DNA of 64,000 nucleotides from Annulohypoxylon bovei var. microspora (GCA_022836615.1 MU405304.1:62001-126000); one strand, 5' to 3'; shown: positions 1 to 11,496, counted from the stretch's first letter. A program made the numbers and translations. Notes: generated by a model not told the origin, from the letters alone.

Positions 1-256
1 CTATAGGACCCTTCAAATCAAGACCCCAGAACCCAGGTTCGTTACAGCTGATTGTCGCCTACTAGGTAAGTAAAACAGGTACTTGTTTAATCGGAAGGGA
101 GCCACGCTAACTATTAAATAGTTGCCTTTTCACTGTTTACCCTGAGAAACTTGAAACTAGGTCAAGTGCATTTAGACTCTTAGAGTATGGTATTGACACA
201 ATTAAGTCGCCTACCTATGCCTAAGTAGTCACTGACCCCAACTCATTACCGCCATC

Positions 257-868
257 ATGGTGTACAAGATGGTGTTTTACGTCGACGGTGGCTGTCGACG
301 CAACGGCCAGCCTGACGCCATTGGAGCTGCTGCCGCCTGCTTGCTGAATCGAAACCGCACATACCGGCGTGAGACAAGACCTCTATCCACTCAGGAGTAT
401 TATGCGACAAACCAAAGAGCCGAACTCCTAGCCATGATAGTTGCTCTTGAATGGGCACTAGAGAAAAGCGATGAGCTGCATACAAATCCTTACCTCGACG
501 TCACCATACATTCAGATTCTAGATATGCAGTTGGATGCATGAGCGAGTGGATCTACAGATGGAGGCGGAACGGATGGAAGAACGCAAGAGGGTTGCCGGT
601 CGCAAATTGCGATCTTATCAGGGAGGCTTCCGACCTAAATGACCGCCTCAGTGAATTAGGCAGCGTCGAGTTTGTTCACATCCCAAGAGAACAGAACGTG
701 GATGCCGACAGAGCCTGCAATGAGGCTCTTGATGAACAAGAGGATAACTTAAGCTCGGATAACTCAAGCTCCGGTAACCCAAGCTCCGATTACCTAAACT
801 TGGAGCTTGAGGGGAACCAATTGGTGCTCGATTTATGTACTATGTATACGTACCTGGACATATATTAA
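257..868 (+). CDS. RNase H type-1 domain protein
   Basis: A single-exon 203-residue protein covered over residues 5-160 by a ribonuclease H fold, the family that hydrolyses the RNA strand of RNA:DNA hybrids using metal ions. The four expected acidic positions are visible: D10 in VDGGCRRNG, E56 in NQRAELLA, D87 in SDSRY, and D151 in the N-x-x-A-D stretch near residue 147. The start has a good context (gccatcATGg); Met5 is a possible alternative. There is no signal peptide. After residue 160 the domain ends and a short acidic Ser/Asn-rich tail follows, encoded by four 15-bp tandem repeats. Full-length eukaryotic RNase H1 usually also has an N-terminal hybrid-binding domain, which is absent, so this is a short domain-only protein. 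A domesticated transposon RNase H is an alternative origin. Confidence 0.85.
   Translation: MVYKMVFYVDGGCRRNGQPDAIGAAAACLLNRNRTYRRETRPLSTQEYYATNQRAELLAMIVALEWALEKSDELHTNPYLDVTIHSDSRYAVGCMSEWIYRWRRNGWKNARGLPVANCDLIREASDLNDRLSELGSVEFVHIPREQNVDADRACNEALDEQEDNLSSDNSSSGNPSSDYLNLELEGNQLVLDLCTMYTYLDIY
743..802 (+). repeat. four 15-bp tandem repeats in coding sequence
   Basis: Four consecutive 15-bp units (starts 743, 758, 773, 788; pattern GATAACTCAAGCTCC with substitutions) lie inside the RNase H-like gene. The unit length keeps frame and encodes an (D/G)N-x-S-S type repeat in the C-terminal tail. Confidence 0.85.
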
Positions 869-1056
869 CTTGTCACTTAGCTGGAGCCACTGACCATGAT
901 ATTTAACAATCTAGACTTGGCCTTAAGGTGACACCCAATTGCAATTCGAACATGTGAAGATTCCTCAAACATATCCCGATTTCAGATATTCATAGAGAAG
1001 CCATTTACCTACCTGAGAGGTAGTACCTAGGTAGGCAGGTACCTAACTTAGCAGAT

Positions 1057-1063
1057 TATATAA
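1057..1063 (+). promoter_or_regulatory. TATA box and CT-rich leader of the DQGW-motif gene
   Basis: TATATAA at 1057-1063 is followed by a CT-rich stretch (about 1068-1130) and then the ATG at 1197. A TATA box followed by a pyrimidine-rich start region is common in strongly expressed ascomycete genes. The 328-base gap from 869 holds only this promoter and ACCTA/TAGGT tracts around 1010-1045. Confidence 0.55.
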
Positions 1064-1196
1064 GCAGCTCTCCCCTTTATCTACCCCTCCCTGCCCTCCT
1101 CCGCTTCCTTTCCCAACGTCATTCCTCTGCACAGATTAAAACGAAGGTATTATCAGACGTACTTCCATCCAACAGTTAGACGCTCAACACGTTCCC

Positions 1197-2005
1197 ATGG
1201 ATACTCAAACAATGGATGCCCTTCCTTATTCTCAACCCTTCTACCCTACAATCAGGAATGTCGCTAGAGTTGGCTCGTTTCTACGAACTTGGTTCCGTAT
1301 CCCTCCTGAGCTGTCGGCACGTATCTTCTCTTACGCCTACAACCCATGGCTGTTGAAGCGCAGAAATGAACGGATCAAATATCCCGTCATGTCCCCACCG
1401 ATCGGCAACGGCTTTAGCATTGCAGGCTTATACCTCAGCTCCGAGCCTATTCCCGATCGTCCTGCCTTGCCCAAACGCGTCATCTTCCAGGCTAGGGCAG
1501 CCGACCAAGGATGGGCGACATGGTGCGGAGAAGGCACCCTCAACAACAGCCACACGTGGTTCGAAGCCAGCATTCTGCGTCTCTTAGGCACAGCTGCGAA
1601 TGGTGCGGCCCTTGAGGACGTGCTACAGGATCCTTGGTACGATCCCCAATCCGCTCGGACCGCTCTTAGAGCCCAAGGATGGGACTTTGTAGAGAAGGAA
1701 GACGGAGGTGTAACATGGAAGCTGTTCAATAATATCACGGCAAGCAGTGAGTACAGGACATACACGGCTGAATGGACAAGAGGCGTCCAGACGGAAGAGA
1801 CGGACGAGAGGGTGATGGGGAGCGGCGAAGGCTTCATAGAGCTGTTAGAGCCGAATCATATTGTTGTGCTTTGGGCGAGGGCTGAAGTAAGTTTTCTCTC
1901 TTTCTATCACGTCACGAAGCTGTGTAGGTACTGATCTAAACGTAGCAAGGGATGTGGTGTAATGATGTTGGGGCAGCGACCATTGAAATCGAGTATGAGT
2001 TGTAA
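1197..2005 (+). CDS. Hypothetical fungal protein with DQGW...TWFEASI region
   Basis: Two exons, 1197-1886 and 1946-2005, give a 249-residue protein. The intron 1887-1945 (59 bases) has a GTAAGT donor, a CTGAT/CTAAAC branch region and a TAG acceptor. Reading through the intron would give an unlikely tail, whereas splicing yields an ordered acidic end (…TIEIEYEL). I recognise the conserved-looking core DQGW (residues 103-106) and TWFEASI (120-126) from uncharacterised fungal proteins, but I know of no function. Residues 35-58 (IPPELSARIFSY…) resemble an F-box-like helix, which would suggest a ubiquitin-ligase adaptor; this is only a resemblance. There is no signal peptide or membrane segment. 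It lies convergent with the esterase gene downstream. Confidence 0.75.
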
Positions 2006-2229
2006 CGTTTAGTGCTCATATTCATCGCTGTAGACTAGCAACGCCTAGGTACCAGGTAGGTTATCTACTGCAAGAAACGATTGCGAAATGATGAATACGT
2101 AACTATTTCATGCATACCCCTTCGCCGGATTCAATCTCGATCATGATATGACAGTCACGATGTTGACGACTTCATCAATTGCCATTCGGTGAATTATTGC
2201 TTAGTAGCGGGGTTTCACGTCTTGGATGA

Positions 2230-3380
2230 CTACACTACTATGAGAATAAATGAGATCAAGGCAGCCAGGCTGGCGTGACTCTTGGTACATCCAACAATGC
2301 TGGCGCCATTCTCTTGGGAACTAGAGGTCGCCGAAGGTGCGGTAGTTGAGCTCGAATCGGTAGCTTCCGGAAGGGTGGAGGTGGCTGTTAAAGACGTAGA
2401 GCCGGAACCGGTAGACGTCGATGCGGTAGACGTGGCGCTGGTACTCGACTCCGTTGTATTCGAGGCCGTCGTACTAGACATCGTTGTACTAGACACTGTT
2501 GTACTCGACACCGCCGTGGAACTCGAGGAAGAAGTAGCAGAGGCGGTAGTAGTGGATGAAGTAACCGATGGAGTGGCGGTATCATTCAGCTTCGATTGAA
2601 CCCAGTCTCCCGCAGAGCTGGAGTAGACATCAAAGTAATTTAAGTGGTCCTGAACATTATATGTCCCTTCACCATCGCCCTGTGCGCAAATCGGGTCATC
2701 GCCTTGACACCAAGACTGAAGAACACCAGCGAACTTGTTCAGGTCCGTGAGGAGCTGGCCAGATCGAGGATACAAGCCACTGATGGACGCGCCAGCCAGT
2801 ATATTATACGACTGGCTAGCAGTATGGCGCACATCGCCGAACAGAAGGGCCGCGGTAACTGTGAATCGGATTAGCTCGGGACTTCAGATAGGGGATTTTC
2901 CTATCGACGTCGCAATCAAAACTCACTCTTATTTCCCGGTGCTGAGTCCGGATCTAAACCCGCAGCTGAGGGAGTTGTACAATCCTGAAAGAAAGTACCT
3001 CCGCCGCCCCCAAGGATATCGCCCACGACGTGCGCACCTTGCGAGTACCCGCTGACCACGAGCTGCGCATCGGGGCATTTCTTGTTGTAGGCAGTTATCT
3101 GGGAGACTCCCGCCTTGCGGCCGGCCTCCACGGCGGTGCAATAATTGACCTCCAGAGCATTATCGAAGGCGATGTCTTCGTAGTCGCAGCTGCTAAGCCC
3201 CGAACATATGGCAGTGACGAGCTTGCTCTGGCGTCCCGGATATGGCTCGTTGTTGCCCCGGGATAGGAAGATGTGCACGTCTGTGCACGTGCCCGATCCT
3301 GTCTCCTGCGCGGTGACGAGCGTCAAGAAGATCGAGGCCGACAGCAAAGCCACGCGCTTAGGACCGGACATCGCGAACAT
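2230..3380 (-). CDS. Secreted CE5 cutinase/acetylxylan esterase with Ser/Thr-rich tail
   Basis: Exons 2927-3380 and 2230-2858 (intron 2859-2926, 68 bases, GTGAGT donor, CAG acceptor) encode 360 residues. A signal peptide (residues 1-24, cut near LVTA/Q) leads into a carbohydrate-esterase family 5 domain of the alpha/beta-hydrolase type. The catalytic Ser is S113 in GYSQGA; D206 (GDDPIC) and H223 (QDHL) complete the likely triad, with paired cysteines around it. The family cleaves cutin or acetylated xylan outside the cell; the motifs do not say which. From about residue 235 to 335 the protein is almost pure Ser/Thr/Ala, a likely O-glycosylated stalk. The extreme C-terminus (about 340-360) is hydrophobic, suggesting a GPI-anchor signal. 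Anchoring is inference; the enzyme class is well supported. Confidence 0.92.
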
Positions 3381-4103
3381 CGTGATCGTTCGCGCTTTTT
3401 AACGAGTGACTTCGAAGCAGATCGCGACGAGGAAAAAAAAAAAAGAGCGGCGCGCAGTTGGAAACATTTCGGATCGCATGAACGGGGATCCGCTCCTTTA
3501 AGACAGTTGACGATCAAGCTCCAGGTTAATACCTAGCCAATAGCGAGTTGTACCCTAGCTGTCTAGTGGGTTTTGTGATAAGGAAACGAAGTTACATCGA
3601 GATAGGTGGAAATCCTTAACAAACTCGGGTTAGACACGACAGATAGCTGTCAGTTTCTTATTACGGATAGATTACAGCTGCCGAAATTTGCATTTTACAT
3701 AGCTCATCAATCGCCCTCGTTATCAAGATCATTTTCGATAAAATAGCGTGTCACCCTTACTACGCAAAATAAGTTTATCTCTAGAACGAGTTGGTTTACC
3801 TACCCCCGATTTAAGCCTTAACAACGATACTAGAATCACCAATTAATACTAAACAATCTTTATAAAAAGAGTGTGATGATAACTAGGTATTTGCCTAGGT
3901 TGAATGCCCAGTCCTTTATAAAAAGCATAACAACCCGAAATGAACGACTAATAGTTGAAATAAGTTCAGTGATCCCCTCCTTATCAGCTCATTTATCGGT
4001 GTCAAAACAGCATCATGACCTAGTGAATGGCGACTCAAAACATACAACATAGGTGTTCGTCAACCTAGTATCTACCCCTGCGAAATCGGTGTGTTTCCGA
4101 AGC
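3381..4103. other. Gene-free spacer 3.4-4.1 kb
   Basis: No convincing coding sequence on either strand. It contains the promoter side of the esterase gene, a 12-base A run near 3435, and two copies of CTTTATAAAAAG (about 3858 and 3914). Confidence 0.5.
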
Positions 4104-4509
4104 TCAAGTTGTCCAACAGACACCCGAACCAGGACCTGGCTGGCACTGCGTTCGTCCTCCATTGCAAGAGTAGCATCCGTTCTTGCCCAAGCAATCACAT
4201 TTTCCAGGAGTACAGTCAGAACCGGGCTCTAGGTGTCCGCTGCACCGTTTATCTATTCCGCCTTCCTGCAGAGACAGTTAGTTTATGTTTCCCGGAGATA
4301 TGATCTCCATATAAAAACCCGAGGAGTTGAATGGATTAGAAGAGAGAGATAGGGATGCTTACAGTCTCATCTAGCCCAACAAAGGTGTCATCGCCACTAA
4401 TGATAGTGTCATATGTAACTCGAGTTTCTAACTGAGAGTCCGTTGATCGAGCAATCACATTGCTACTAGCAATAGCGATAATTATAGCAATGTACTGGAA
4501 GGATCTCAT
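4104..4509 (-). CDS. Small secreted eight-cysteine preproprotein
   Basis: A two-exon gene, each exon being too short to stand out alone: exon 1 is 4363-4509, exon 2 is 4104-4265, and the intron 4266-4362 (97 bases) has GTAAGC donor, CTAAC branch site and CAG acceptor. The product is 102 residues. Residues 1-20 form a signal peptide (MRSFQYIAIII…NVIA). A linker with D/E/T follows, then a Lys-Arg Kex2-type site (residues 55-56), immediately before the first cysteine. The mature part (about 46 residues) has eight cysteines spaced C-x9-C-x4-C-x-C-x5-C-x2-C-x6-C-x8-C and is rich in Gly/Pro. This architecture is typical of secreted fungal effectors, antimicrobial peptides or other disulfide-rich proteins; I recognise no named family. 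A TATATAA box sits 115-120 bases upstream on the same strand. Confidence 0.75.
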
Positions 4510-4622
4510 GATTGCGGGCGGTTCGACTTTTATCAGCGGAGGATGTTTTGACGGGAGAGAATTGTCTATTTTCGTGATGAGTTGGTCAATTGAAAATTAG
4601 AAAGAGCAAGAATCAGCCCCGT

Positions 4623-4629
4623 TTATATA
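4623..4629 (-). promoter_or_regulatory. TATA box of the eight-cysteine protein gene
   Basis: TATATAA on the minus strand, about 115 bases before the ATG at 4509 and with no intervening gene. It supports the reality of the small spliced gene. Confidence 0.5.
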
Positions 4630-5450
4630 CACCACGCCCTCGAAGAATATAGGATGTCCAACAATACCATCATGACGTCTGATAAGCCTACAATGCCCCA
4701 GTCTCAGACATGCGGTGATACATTGTGTATTCTTCTTTACCCTATGATGTCGTTCCTGATACAAATTACTAGATTAGGGGAAAGGTTAATCCCAGAGTTT
4801 GGGATAACTTGAACAAAGCTTCTCGTTGAGTTGAGTGGCCCCGGGTCCTAATCAACTCACTAAGAGCCTATTCCCAAAATGTGCCAAATGTCTTTCAACC
4901 TGCAAGATAGCTACAGTTATAGCTAGTCTTCTTCGTACAACATAAGTTACACATTGAAGATCAGATCCTTCGCCCCTCAGACAAACAATATATAGGAAGA
5001 AGTATGTCTCATTTTGTATGACATTGTACTCGTAATATAGCCTGCTCAATAAATGAACTTCACCAAATTCCGTCTTCGGTTTTGAAACTAAGCTCATGGC
5101 GAGGTAGCATGAGCCGTGACTAAGCAGATATGAACCGTATAGTTACCCTAAAATCGTACCCCTTTATTACGGCGGTAAGATAACTACCTAGGTAATGACA
5201 CACAATTAGTACTCACGTCGTGGGAGATAGAGGTATCTTGCCCCAGAAGGGCCTTTTCTTCTCAATACAATATCACATAACTTCTCCAACCATTTTCTAC
5301 GTACTTCACAAAGTGCTTAATCAGTCTGGAGGCAATGGTTTAAAGTGTAGAGCTATTATATAATATTAATTAAAGATTACATAAGCCATCACCTAGCGCA
5401 ATTCCGCGTGGAGGAAAAAAGCGACTCCGATCAACAATGCTATGAAATTA
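4630..5450. other. Gene-free spacer 4.6-5.45 kb
   Basis: Only short open frames are present (the longest, 4852-5097 minus, 81 codons, has no recognisable motif or splice partner). It serves as upstream region of the small secreted gene and downstream region of the beta-glucosidase gene. Confidence 0.45.
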
Positions 5451-7901
5451 TTAAAGCATTGTCGTCGAAACAACACTTTTGAGATCTCTGGAACTAAAGC
5501 CAGCCATGAAGGAGAAATCACCCGCAGGAATGACCCACTCCTTGGTGCTAACATTCCAGAAGCTCAGATCCCTCCTCGTCAGCTCAAACTGCACAGTGGT
5601 GGTCTCCCCGGCGTCCAGGGACATTTTGCTGAAGCCCCTGAGAACCTTGACCGGTGTTCCGTCGGGAGTTGTGTCCTGGGGGAAGGAAACGTACAGCTGT
5701 GGGACTGTAGAGCCCGCCCTGTCGCCCGTGTTGGTCACTTCGACGGTGGCCTTGGCTACGATCGTCCATAGATCGACGAGGCCGCCTGGTTCGATACCCA
5801 GTGACTCATCTGCGAGTGCGGATAACGTAGTAGTACCGTCGACCTTGAGTGTATCGCTCATATCGAACGAGGTGTATGAGAGCCCGAAGCCAAACTCGTA
5901 TAGCGGCTCGATATCCGCGGCATCAAAGTGACGATAGTCGATCAGCTGACCCTCATCATAATTGGACTGCCAGCCGTCTGCGGCAGCGCTCTCCGGGGAT
6001 TCGACAATGTCTGGTCCGTAGTCCGAGAAGTTCTTGGGGATTGTGTAAGGAAGCCTTCCCGACGGCTCGACAACTCCCCAGAGAACATCTACGAGGGAAT
6101 TTCCAGTCTGTTCACCGGGATAATGTGCCGTCAAAATAGCTGTAACGTTTTCATTGTCTGCCCATGGTATCAGTACTACGCCCGGGCCATGGATAACCAC
6201 TATCGTGTTGGGACAAATAGCTGCTGTACCCTCCACAGCTTTCGTTGCATTCCACTGTAGGTCTATGGTTGATCTGTCCGCGCCTTCTGTAGCGAATGCC
6301 TTGAGGAAAACAAGGCAAACGTCGGGGACAGGATACACCGTTTTGAAAGTACCTTCCGCCAGCTTGTTATTCTCAAGGACAATCTGCACCCGACCACCAG
6401 ATGCCTTGACGTAATCTCGTATCGCTTCAAGGGGTGTTATAAGGTCAGTATGCCGCACAGAGCCAGATCCTCCACCGACGTCGTAGGTACCATACTCGAA
6501 GCCTTCCGAACTTTCCCCATAGTCGAGAAATGCCGAGCCTACAGTAGGGTAACTAGCGCCATTCCCAAAGATGCCAATATTTGTTACGTTCTTCAGGGGT
6601 AGAGTCCCGTTGACGTTCTTGATCAATACGGTTCCTGCTGCGCCAATTTCGCGAATGAGTTTCGCGTGGTCACCGCGGACATCCCGAGCAGCTACCAGTG
6701 GAAAATTCTCGCCGAACAACGGAGATTGATGGCCGTACTGATAAGTCAATATCACAGCACCGTTAGAAGGATCAACCGTGGGAAAGCCCTCGTCCTGACC
6801 CAGGCGGAAGTACGGAGTCATAACCCTCTTAGCCATATCGTCGAGCCGTTCCTCTGATACGACGCCTCCGTTGACCGCGGTTAGAAGCAAGTCGCCAAAG
6901 TAAGCAGGCCCGAACGCCGCACTAACGTTTCCCGGCATTTCCATGTCGAGGCCCGCGTTGGCAAAATCCTCGGTTCCGTGCGTGGCGTACCAGTCAGACG
7001 TGACATAACCCGGGAATGCCAGCTCGTCCTTGAGAAAGGTGGTGAGCAGATCCGAGTTGGCACAAGAATAGTTTCCATTGACACGGTTATAAGAACACAT
7101 AATTGTGGATGTGCCTGCCTTTACCGCATCCGTAAACGGCCAAAGGTATAGCTCGTGGAGTGTTCGGTCGTCAACGTTCGAGGAAATCGCTTCTATGACC
7201 GTCCCGTCATCGGCGGTTGTCGAGGTTCGTTGAAGTTCTTGCTCGTTGGCGATTATGTGTTTGGAGCATGCCTGGACGCCAGTGGATTGAATACCAGCAA
7301 CGGAAGCATTCATCGACACACCCGCGAGGTAAGGATCCGGCCCGAAGCCTTCCCAATTACGCCCCCCGCGGGCATGGCGGCCCATAGGACCTGCATCGGG
7401 GCTATACAATGGTAAGCAAGGTAACTTAATGTGGGAGACGAGAAACACACCCTAGCATAACATGGGCGCCCTTTGCTCTGAATTCTTCTCCTAGGGCCAC
7501 CGCCCGCTCATATATAAGCTCACGATCCCAAGTCGCGGCCACTGTAATGCCTGACGAGAACACGCTAACACCATCCGAACGCGCAACGCCGGTCGGTCCG
7601 TCGGAGAAACAGATGCCATCGAAGCCGAGGCGTGAGATTGGTCCTATCGAGCCTACACAAGCCAGACCGGGGGAGAGGTAGCCACCAGAAACAACGCCGA
7701 TCTTTTCAATAAGAGTCAGATTCGAGACAAAGTCGCTAGCCTTATTTAAGGCATCAGACCAAGCTATACAGACTCATCAGTATGATTGCGGAATGTAGTT
7801 AGACTACCCATATACCTACAAACATTGGTACTGGGGGATGCATAAGAAACCAGCATGAACTGCGAAGTCGCAAGGACCGTTAGAACCTCGAAGATGCGCA
7901 T
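5451..7901 (-). CDS. Secreted GH3 beta-glucosidase
   Basis: Exons 7820-7901, 7451-7763 and 5451-7401 encode 781 residues. The introns are 7764-7819 (56 bases, GTAGGT donor) and 7402-7450 (49 bases, GTGTGT donor, TATAG acceptor). The second junction restores the family stretch MLGPDAGPMGR, which confirms the splicing. A signal peptide (about 1-22) precedes the GH3 N-terminal TIM-barrel domain, whose nucleophile is D268 in VTSDW. The C-terminal alpha/beta sandwich carries the probable acid/base E504 (ATEGADR), and a fibronectin-III-like domain closes the protein (about 660-781). The family releases glucose from cellobiose and other beta-glucosides outside the cell. The length is normal for fungal GH3. 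Many N-x-S/T sites agree with secretion. It is divergently arranged with the glucosyltransferase gene across a 557-base spacer. Exact substrate is unknown. Confidence 0.93.
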
Positions 7902-8458
7902 AGTGATGAACCGAATTGAAAAGGCCTTATTGTGAATAAGTGCTAGGCTCGCATGACCAGACGTGTCGATTCATGATTAGTGAAGAGTTGAGGGCCGCGA
8001 CAATTTTATAAGCGGAAAGTATGGTGTCTTTCCCTGAGAGCGATCGCACATGATCTCCCACGGCCTCGGCGCATTATGAATATCGATTGTCAACAACGCA
8101 TTGAAGTAAATCAAGTGTTATTAGCCTAAATAACATAATACGGGATTAACCCCACAAACTACTAGCACCCGAATTGACATAGACAGATTATAACCTAAAC
8201 TCCAGTTTTGGGGAAGCCGGTGTAGCAATGAAACGCTTGAAACCCCACCCAATACGCGTATAATGCCGGAAAGGAGACGACATGACTCTGTTAAGATGGA
8301 GGCTATACGGCACCGCCTCCCAAAATTATGACGAACGTATGCGCGATGGCCGAGATGTTCTTCATCCAAAAAAGTTTTTCTAGAACAAGACAGTACTATC
8401 TTTGCTGTTTTCAGACAGCGAAAATCTATCACCACAATTTTGTTACTCTTCGCAGAAA
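7902..8458. promoter_or_regulatory. Shared divergent promoter region
   Basis: This spacer separates the starts of the beta-glucosidase (minus) and the glucosyltransferase-like gene (plus). A minus-strand TATAAAA lies at 8004-8010, about 105 bases upstream of the beta-glucosidase ATG. The palindrome ATACGCGTAT is at 8252-8261. No additional gene is evident. Confidence 0.5.
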
Positions 8459-11401
8459 ATGGCCACCAAAGAATCCAACGATCCAACAGATTCCTTACCC
8501 GCATATGTCCTTCCTCTACCTGCAGAGCTAGATCAAAAAAACCCTACCCTCAAAGGTCCGATTCCAGAACTTCATCTAACACCGCGAAACGAAAGGTCTA
8601 ACACTAAGCAGGTGATGGCCGTCTCGATGTCGACTTAAATTCATCAATCGTCAAATATGTATCCTTCATTCACCGGAGATCGACCATCGTGTCATTGTAT
8701 GGGGTTCCAGAGGGAAAGGATGATCTCGACTCGTTACCTCCTCCGTATACGGAGTTCCAAGCGGCAGAACCGCCTCCCTTTCCAGTCAAGCTTAATATCG
8801 TTATACAAGTCGTCGGCAGCCGCGGAGATGTGCAACCCTTCATAGCCTTAGGCAACGAACTTCAGAAACACGGCCATCGCGTGCGACTCGCGACGCATAA
8901 TGTTTTCGACAGTTTCGTGCGTAAATCCGGACTCGAGTTTTTCCCTATAGGAGGCGACCCTACGGAGCTGATGGCCTACATGGTCCGCAATCCCGGGCTT
9001 ATTCCAAGCATGAAGAGTCTACGGGCAGGTGAAATCCAAAAGAAGCGCAAGATGATGGCTGAGATTCTCAACGGCTGCTGGCAATCGTGCATAGAACCCG
9101 ATCCCATCTCGGCGGCTCCATTCGTTGCCGATGCGATTATTGCGAACCCTCCGAGTTTTGGACATATACACTGCGCGCAGGCTCTCAGCATCCCGGTACA
9201 TCTCATGTTCACGATGCCGTGGTCAAAGACGACACATTTCCCACATCCGCTAGCTAATATCAAGAGCGGAAGCAATTCTCTCATTGAACCTGAAGTCGTG
9301 AACCCCCTCTCGTATTTGGTGGTCGAATTTCTTACATGGCAAGGGTGAGTAAAATCTGCCTAACCCCTCCAAAAACAACCGACCTTCTTCCTACAGCCCC
9401 ATATGGCGTACCTAATTAACCGCTAATGCCGTCATTAGCCTTGGTGACATCATCAATGAATGGCGAGACACATTAGACCTAGAGCAGATATCATTCTCGG
9501 ATGGACCCAATCTTGCAGAGATTTTGAGGGTCCCCTTTACCTATTGTTGGTCTCCAGCATTAGTCCCCAAACCGACCGACTGGGGCTCGCATATCGGTGA
9601 GTTTGGTCTACCCGTTGGGAGTGGGTATTTCTAAACATACCTCAGACGTGTGCGGGTTCTTCTTCCGCGAACCTCCCGACTATACCCCGCCAGCAGATTT
9701 GGCCCAATTTATCGAGGCCGGGCCGCCGCCCATTTATATCGGCTTCGGAAGCATCGTTATCGATGATCCACAGAAGATGACTTCGATTCTACTAGAAGCG
9801 ATTCAGAAGACTGGCGTACGCGCATTAGTCTCCCGAGGCTGGAGCAACCTTGGCGGCCCCGAAGTGGAAAACGTCATGTATTTGGACGACTGTCCCCATG
9901 AATGGCTGTTCCAGAATGTTGCCGCTGTTATTCACCACGGCGGCGCTGGCACAACGGCTTGCGGGCTTCTTAATGGGCGGCCTACCACCATCGTGCCCTT
10001 TTTTGGAGAGTTTGTTGCCTTGTCCTCAGCAGCTCAGTAGACAAATTACTAACGCGTATCTCGGATAGTCAGCCGTTTTGGGGAGAAATGGTGGCTGCCG
10101 CCGGTGCTGGCCCCAGACCGATTCCTCAAGCGTCTCTCAACGTGGACAATCTTGTCGAAGCCATTCAACTTTGCCTAACGCCGGAGGCCCGAGAAGCGGC
10201 ACAGGGCATAGCGGCAAAGATGAGAACCGAGAACGGCGTCAAGGCAGCCGTGGCGTCGTTCCACGCGAATCTCCCTGTTCGCGAGCTTCAGTGTGATATC
10301 ATAAAAGGCCAACCTGCCGCTTGGATGTACCATGGCAAGAAGACTAAGCTCAGGCTATCCAAGGTAGCTGTCGAAATCCTGGCGAGCCATCTTAGGATCA
10401 ACGATAAGCGATTAAAGAAGTGTGTTAACTGTCCATTATGATTAAGTTCGACTAGGGGCAATGCTAACTGCGTGCAATCGAAATTAGAAACGAAAGCCGA
10501 CAGATCATTATCGAGACCCGTCGATGGGATCCAATCACTGGAACGGTGTCTGCGGCAATTGGCGTGAGTCACGATATAATGAAAGCGGTCACAGGTGTCG
10601 TAGTCAAACCTGCGAGGGCTTACAGAAACCAATCAAAAGCGTCATCGTCAGAACCATCTACGGAAGAGCCGGTTCGGATGTCGGATATAAAAGCGGGTCT
10701 CCCGGGTGAGACAGGAGGATATGCTGCTCCGGTAAAGAAAGAGAAGCCGAGAGACTGCGTTTCTATGACAACATCGGTGTCGGCTGCCTCGGTGAAGGGT
10801 GTGACTGGAGTTTTCAAGTCTTACGCAAGCGGGCTTGTCACCATTCCCTATGCCTTCACAGAAGGTTTCCGAAACATCCCACACCTTTACGGCGAAGAAG
10901 TCCGTGATATCGGTACTATCAGCGATTGGAAATCAGGGACAGCAGCTGGTGCAAAGGTTGTTGTATACGGTATTATAGACGGTGTGTCAGATGTTGTTGT
11001 TCTGCCGTACAAAGGGGCACAGCGGGAGGGCGCGATCGGGGGCGTTAAAGGCGTTGGCAAAGGCCTTGCCGGGTTGTCTAGCAAGCTTTTTGCAGGTAGG
11101 TGCCCTAGATTCAACGCATTCGAGGCTTTACATTTCCGTTACTAATCCTGATATAGCGGCGGTTGGAATGGCCGCATACCCACTACAAGGCATATACAAA
11201 AGCATATGGGCAACTGTCAAGCCTAACACCCAACGATCGATTACGCTTGCGCGACACGCCGAGGGGTCATACTTGTATGAGCAAATCCGGGCGGCTGGCT
11301 TTGACGACCAGGCAGTGATGGACTTATTCACTACCATGAGTCATGGAGGTTTAAGCAACGGTCCTTTATATTTACCAGAACTTGGAGTAGGGAAATGGTA
11401 G
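8459..11401 (+). CDS. Sterol 3-beta-glucosyltransferase-like protein (GT1/GT28 type)
   Basis: Seven exons (8459-8555, 8612-9344, 9439-9596, 9646-10009, 10069-10419, 10488-11095, 11157-11401) join in frame to 851 residues. The internal junctions restore expected family stretches such as SHIDVCGFFF and PFFGDQPFW. The N-terminal Rossmann domain begins LNIVIQVVGSRGDVQPF, the GT28 signature. The C-terminal donor-binding domain has IGFGSIV and HHGGAGTT. The family transfers glucose from UDP-glucose to ergosterol-type sterols; some members act on other lipids. No PH/GRAM region precedes the catalytic part, unlike yeast Atg26. The C-terminal 250 residues are Gly/Val-rich with repeated G-x-x-x-G patterns of unknown role, usual for this fungal subgroup. 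The first intron (8556-8611) uses a weak GTCCGA donor, so the first 33 residues are the least certain part. Confidence 0.85.
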
Positions 11402-11440
11402 CGATGTCGGATAGATTTAATATACCTTTGTGTTTATGTC

Positions 11441-11496
11441 ACATATAAGCCCTGTTTGCGTGCTCGCAAGAAGCGGCGTCGCCTTTTGCGATAGTT
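11441..11496 (+). repeat. 56-bp direct repeat, copy 1
   Basis: Identical over 56 bases to 11826-11881. The unit starts ACATATAAGCCC and ends TTTTGCGATAGTT; it contains short GC-rich inverted motifs. The copies are 329 bases apart, as in a small element with terminal direct repeats or a segmental duplication. Confidence 0.9.
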
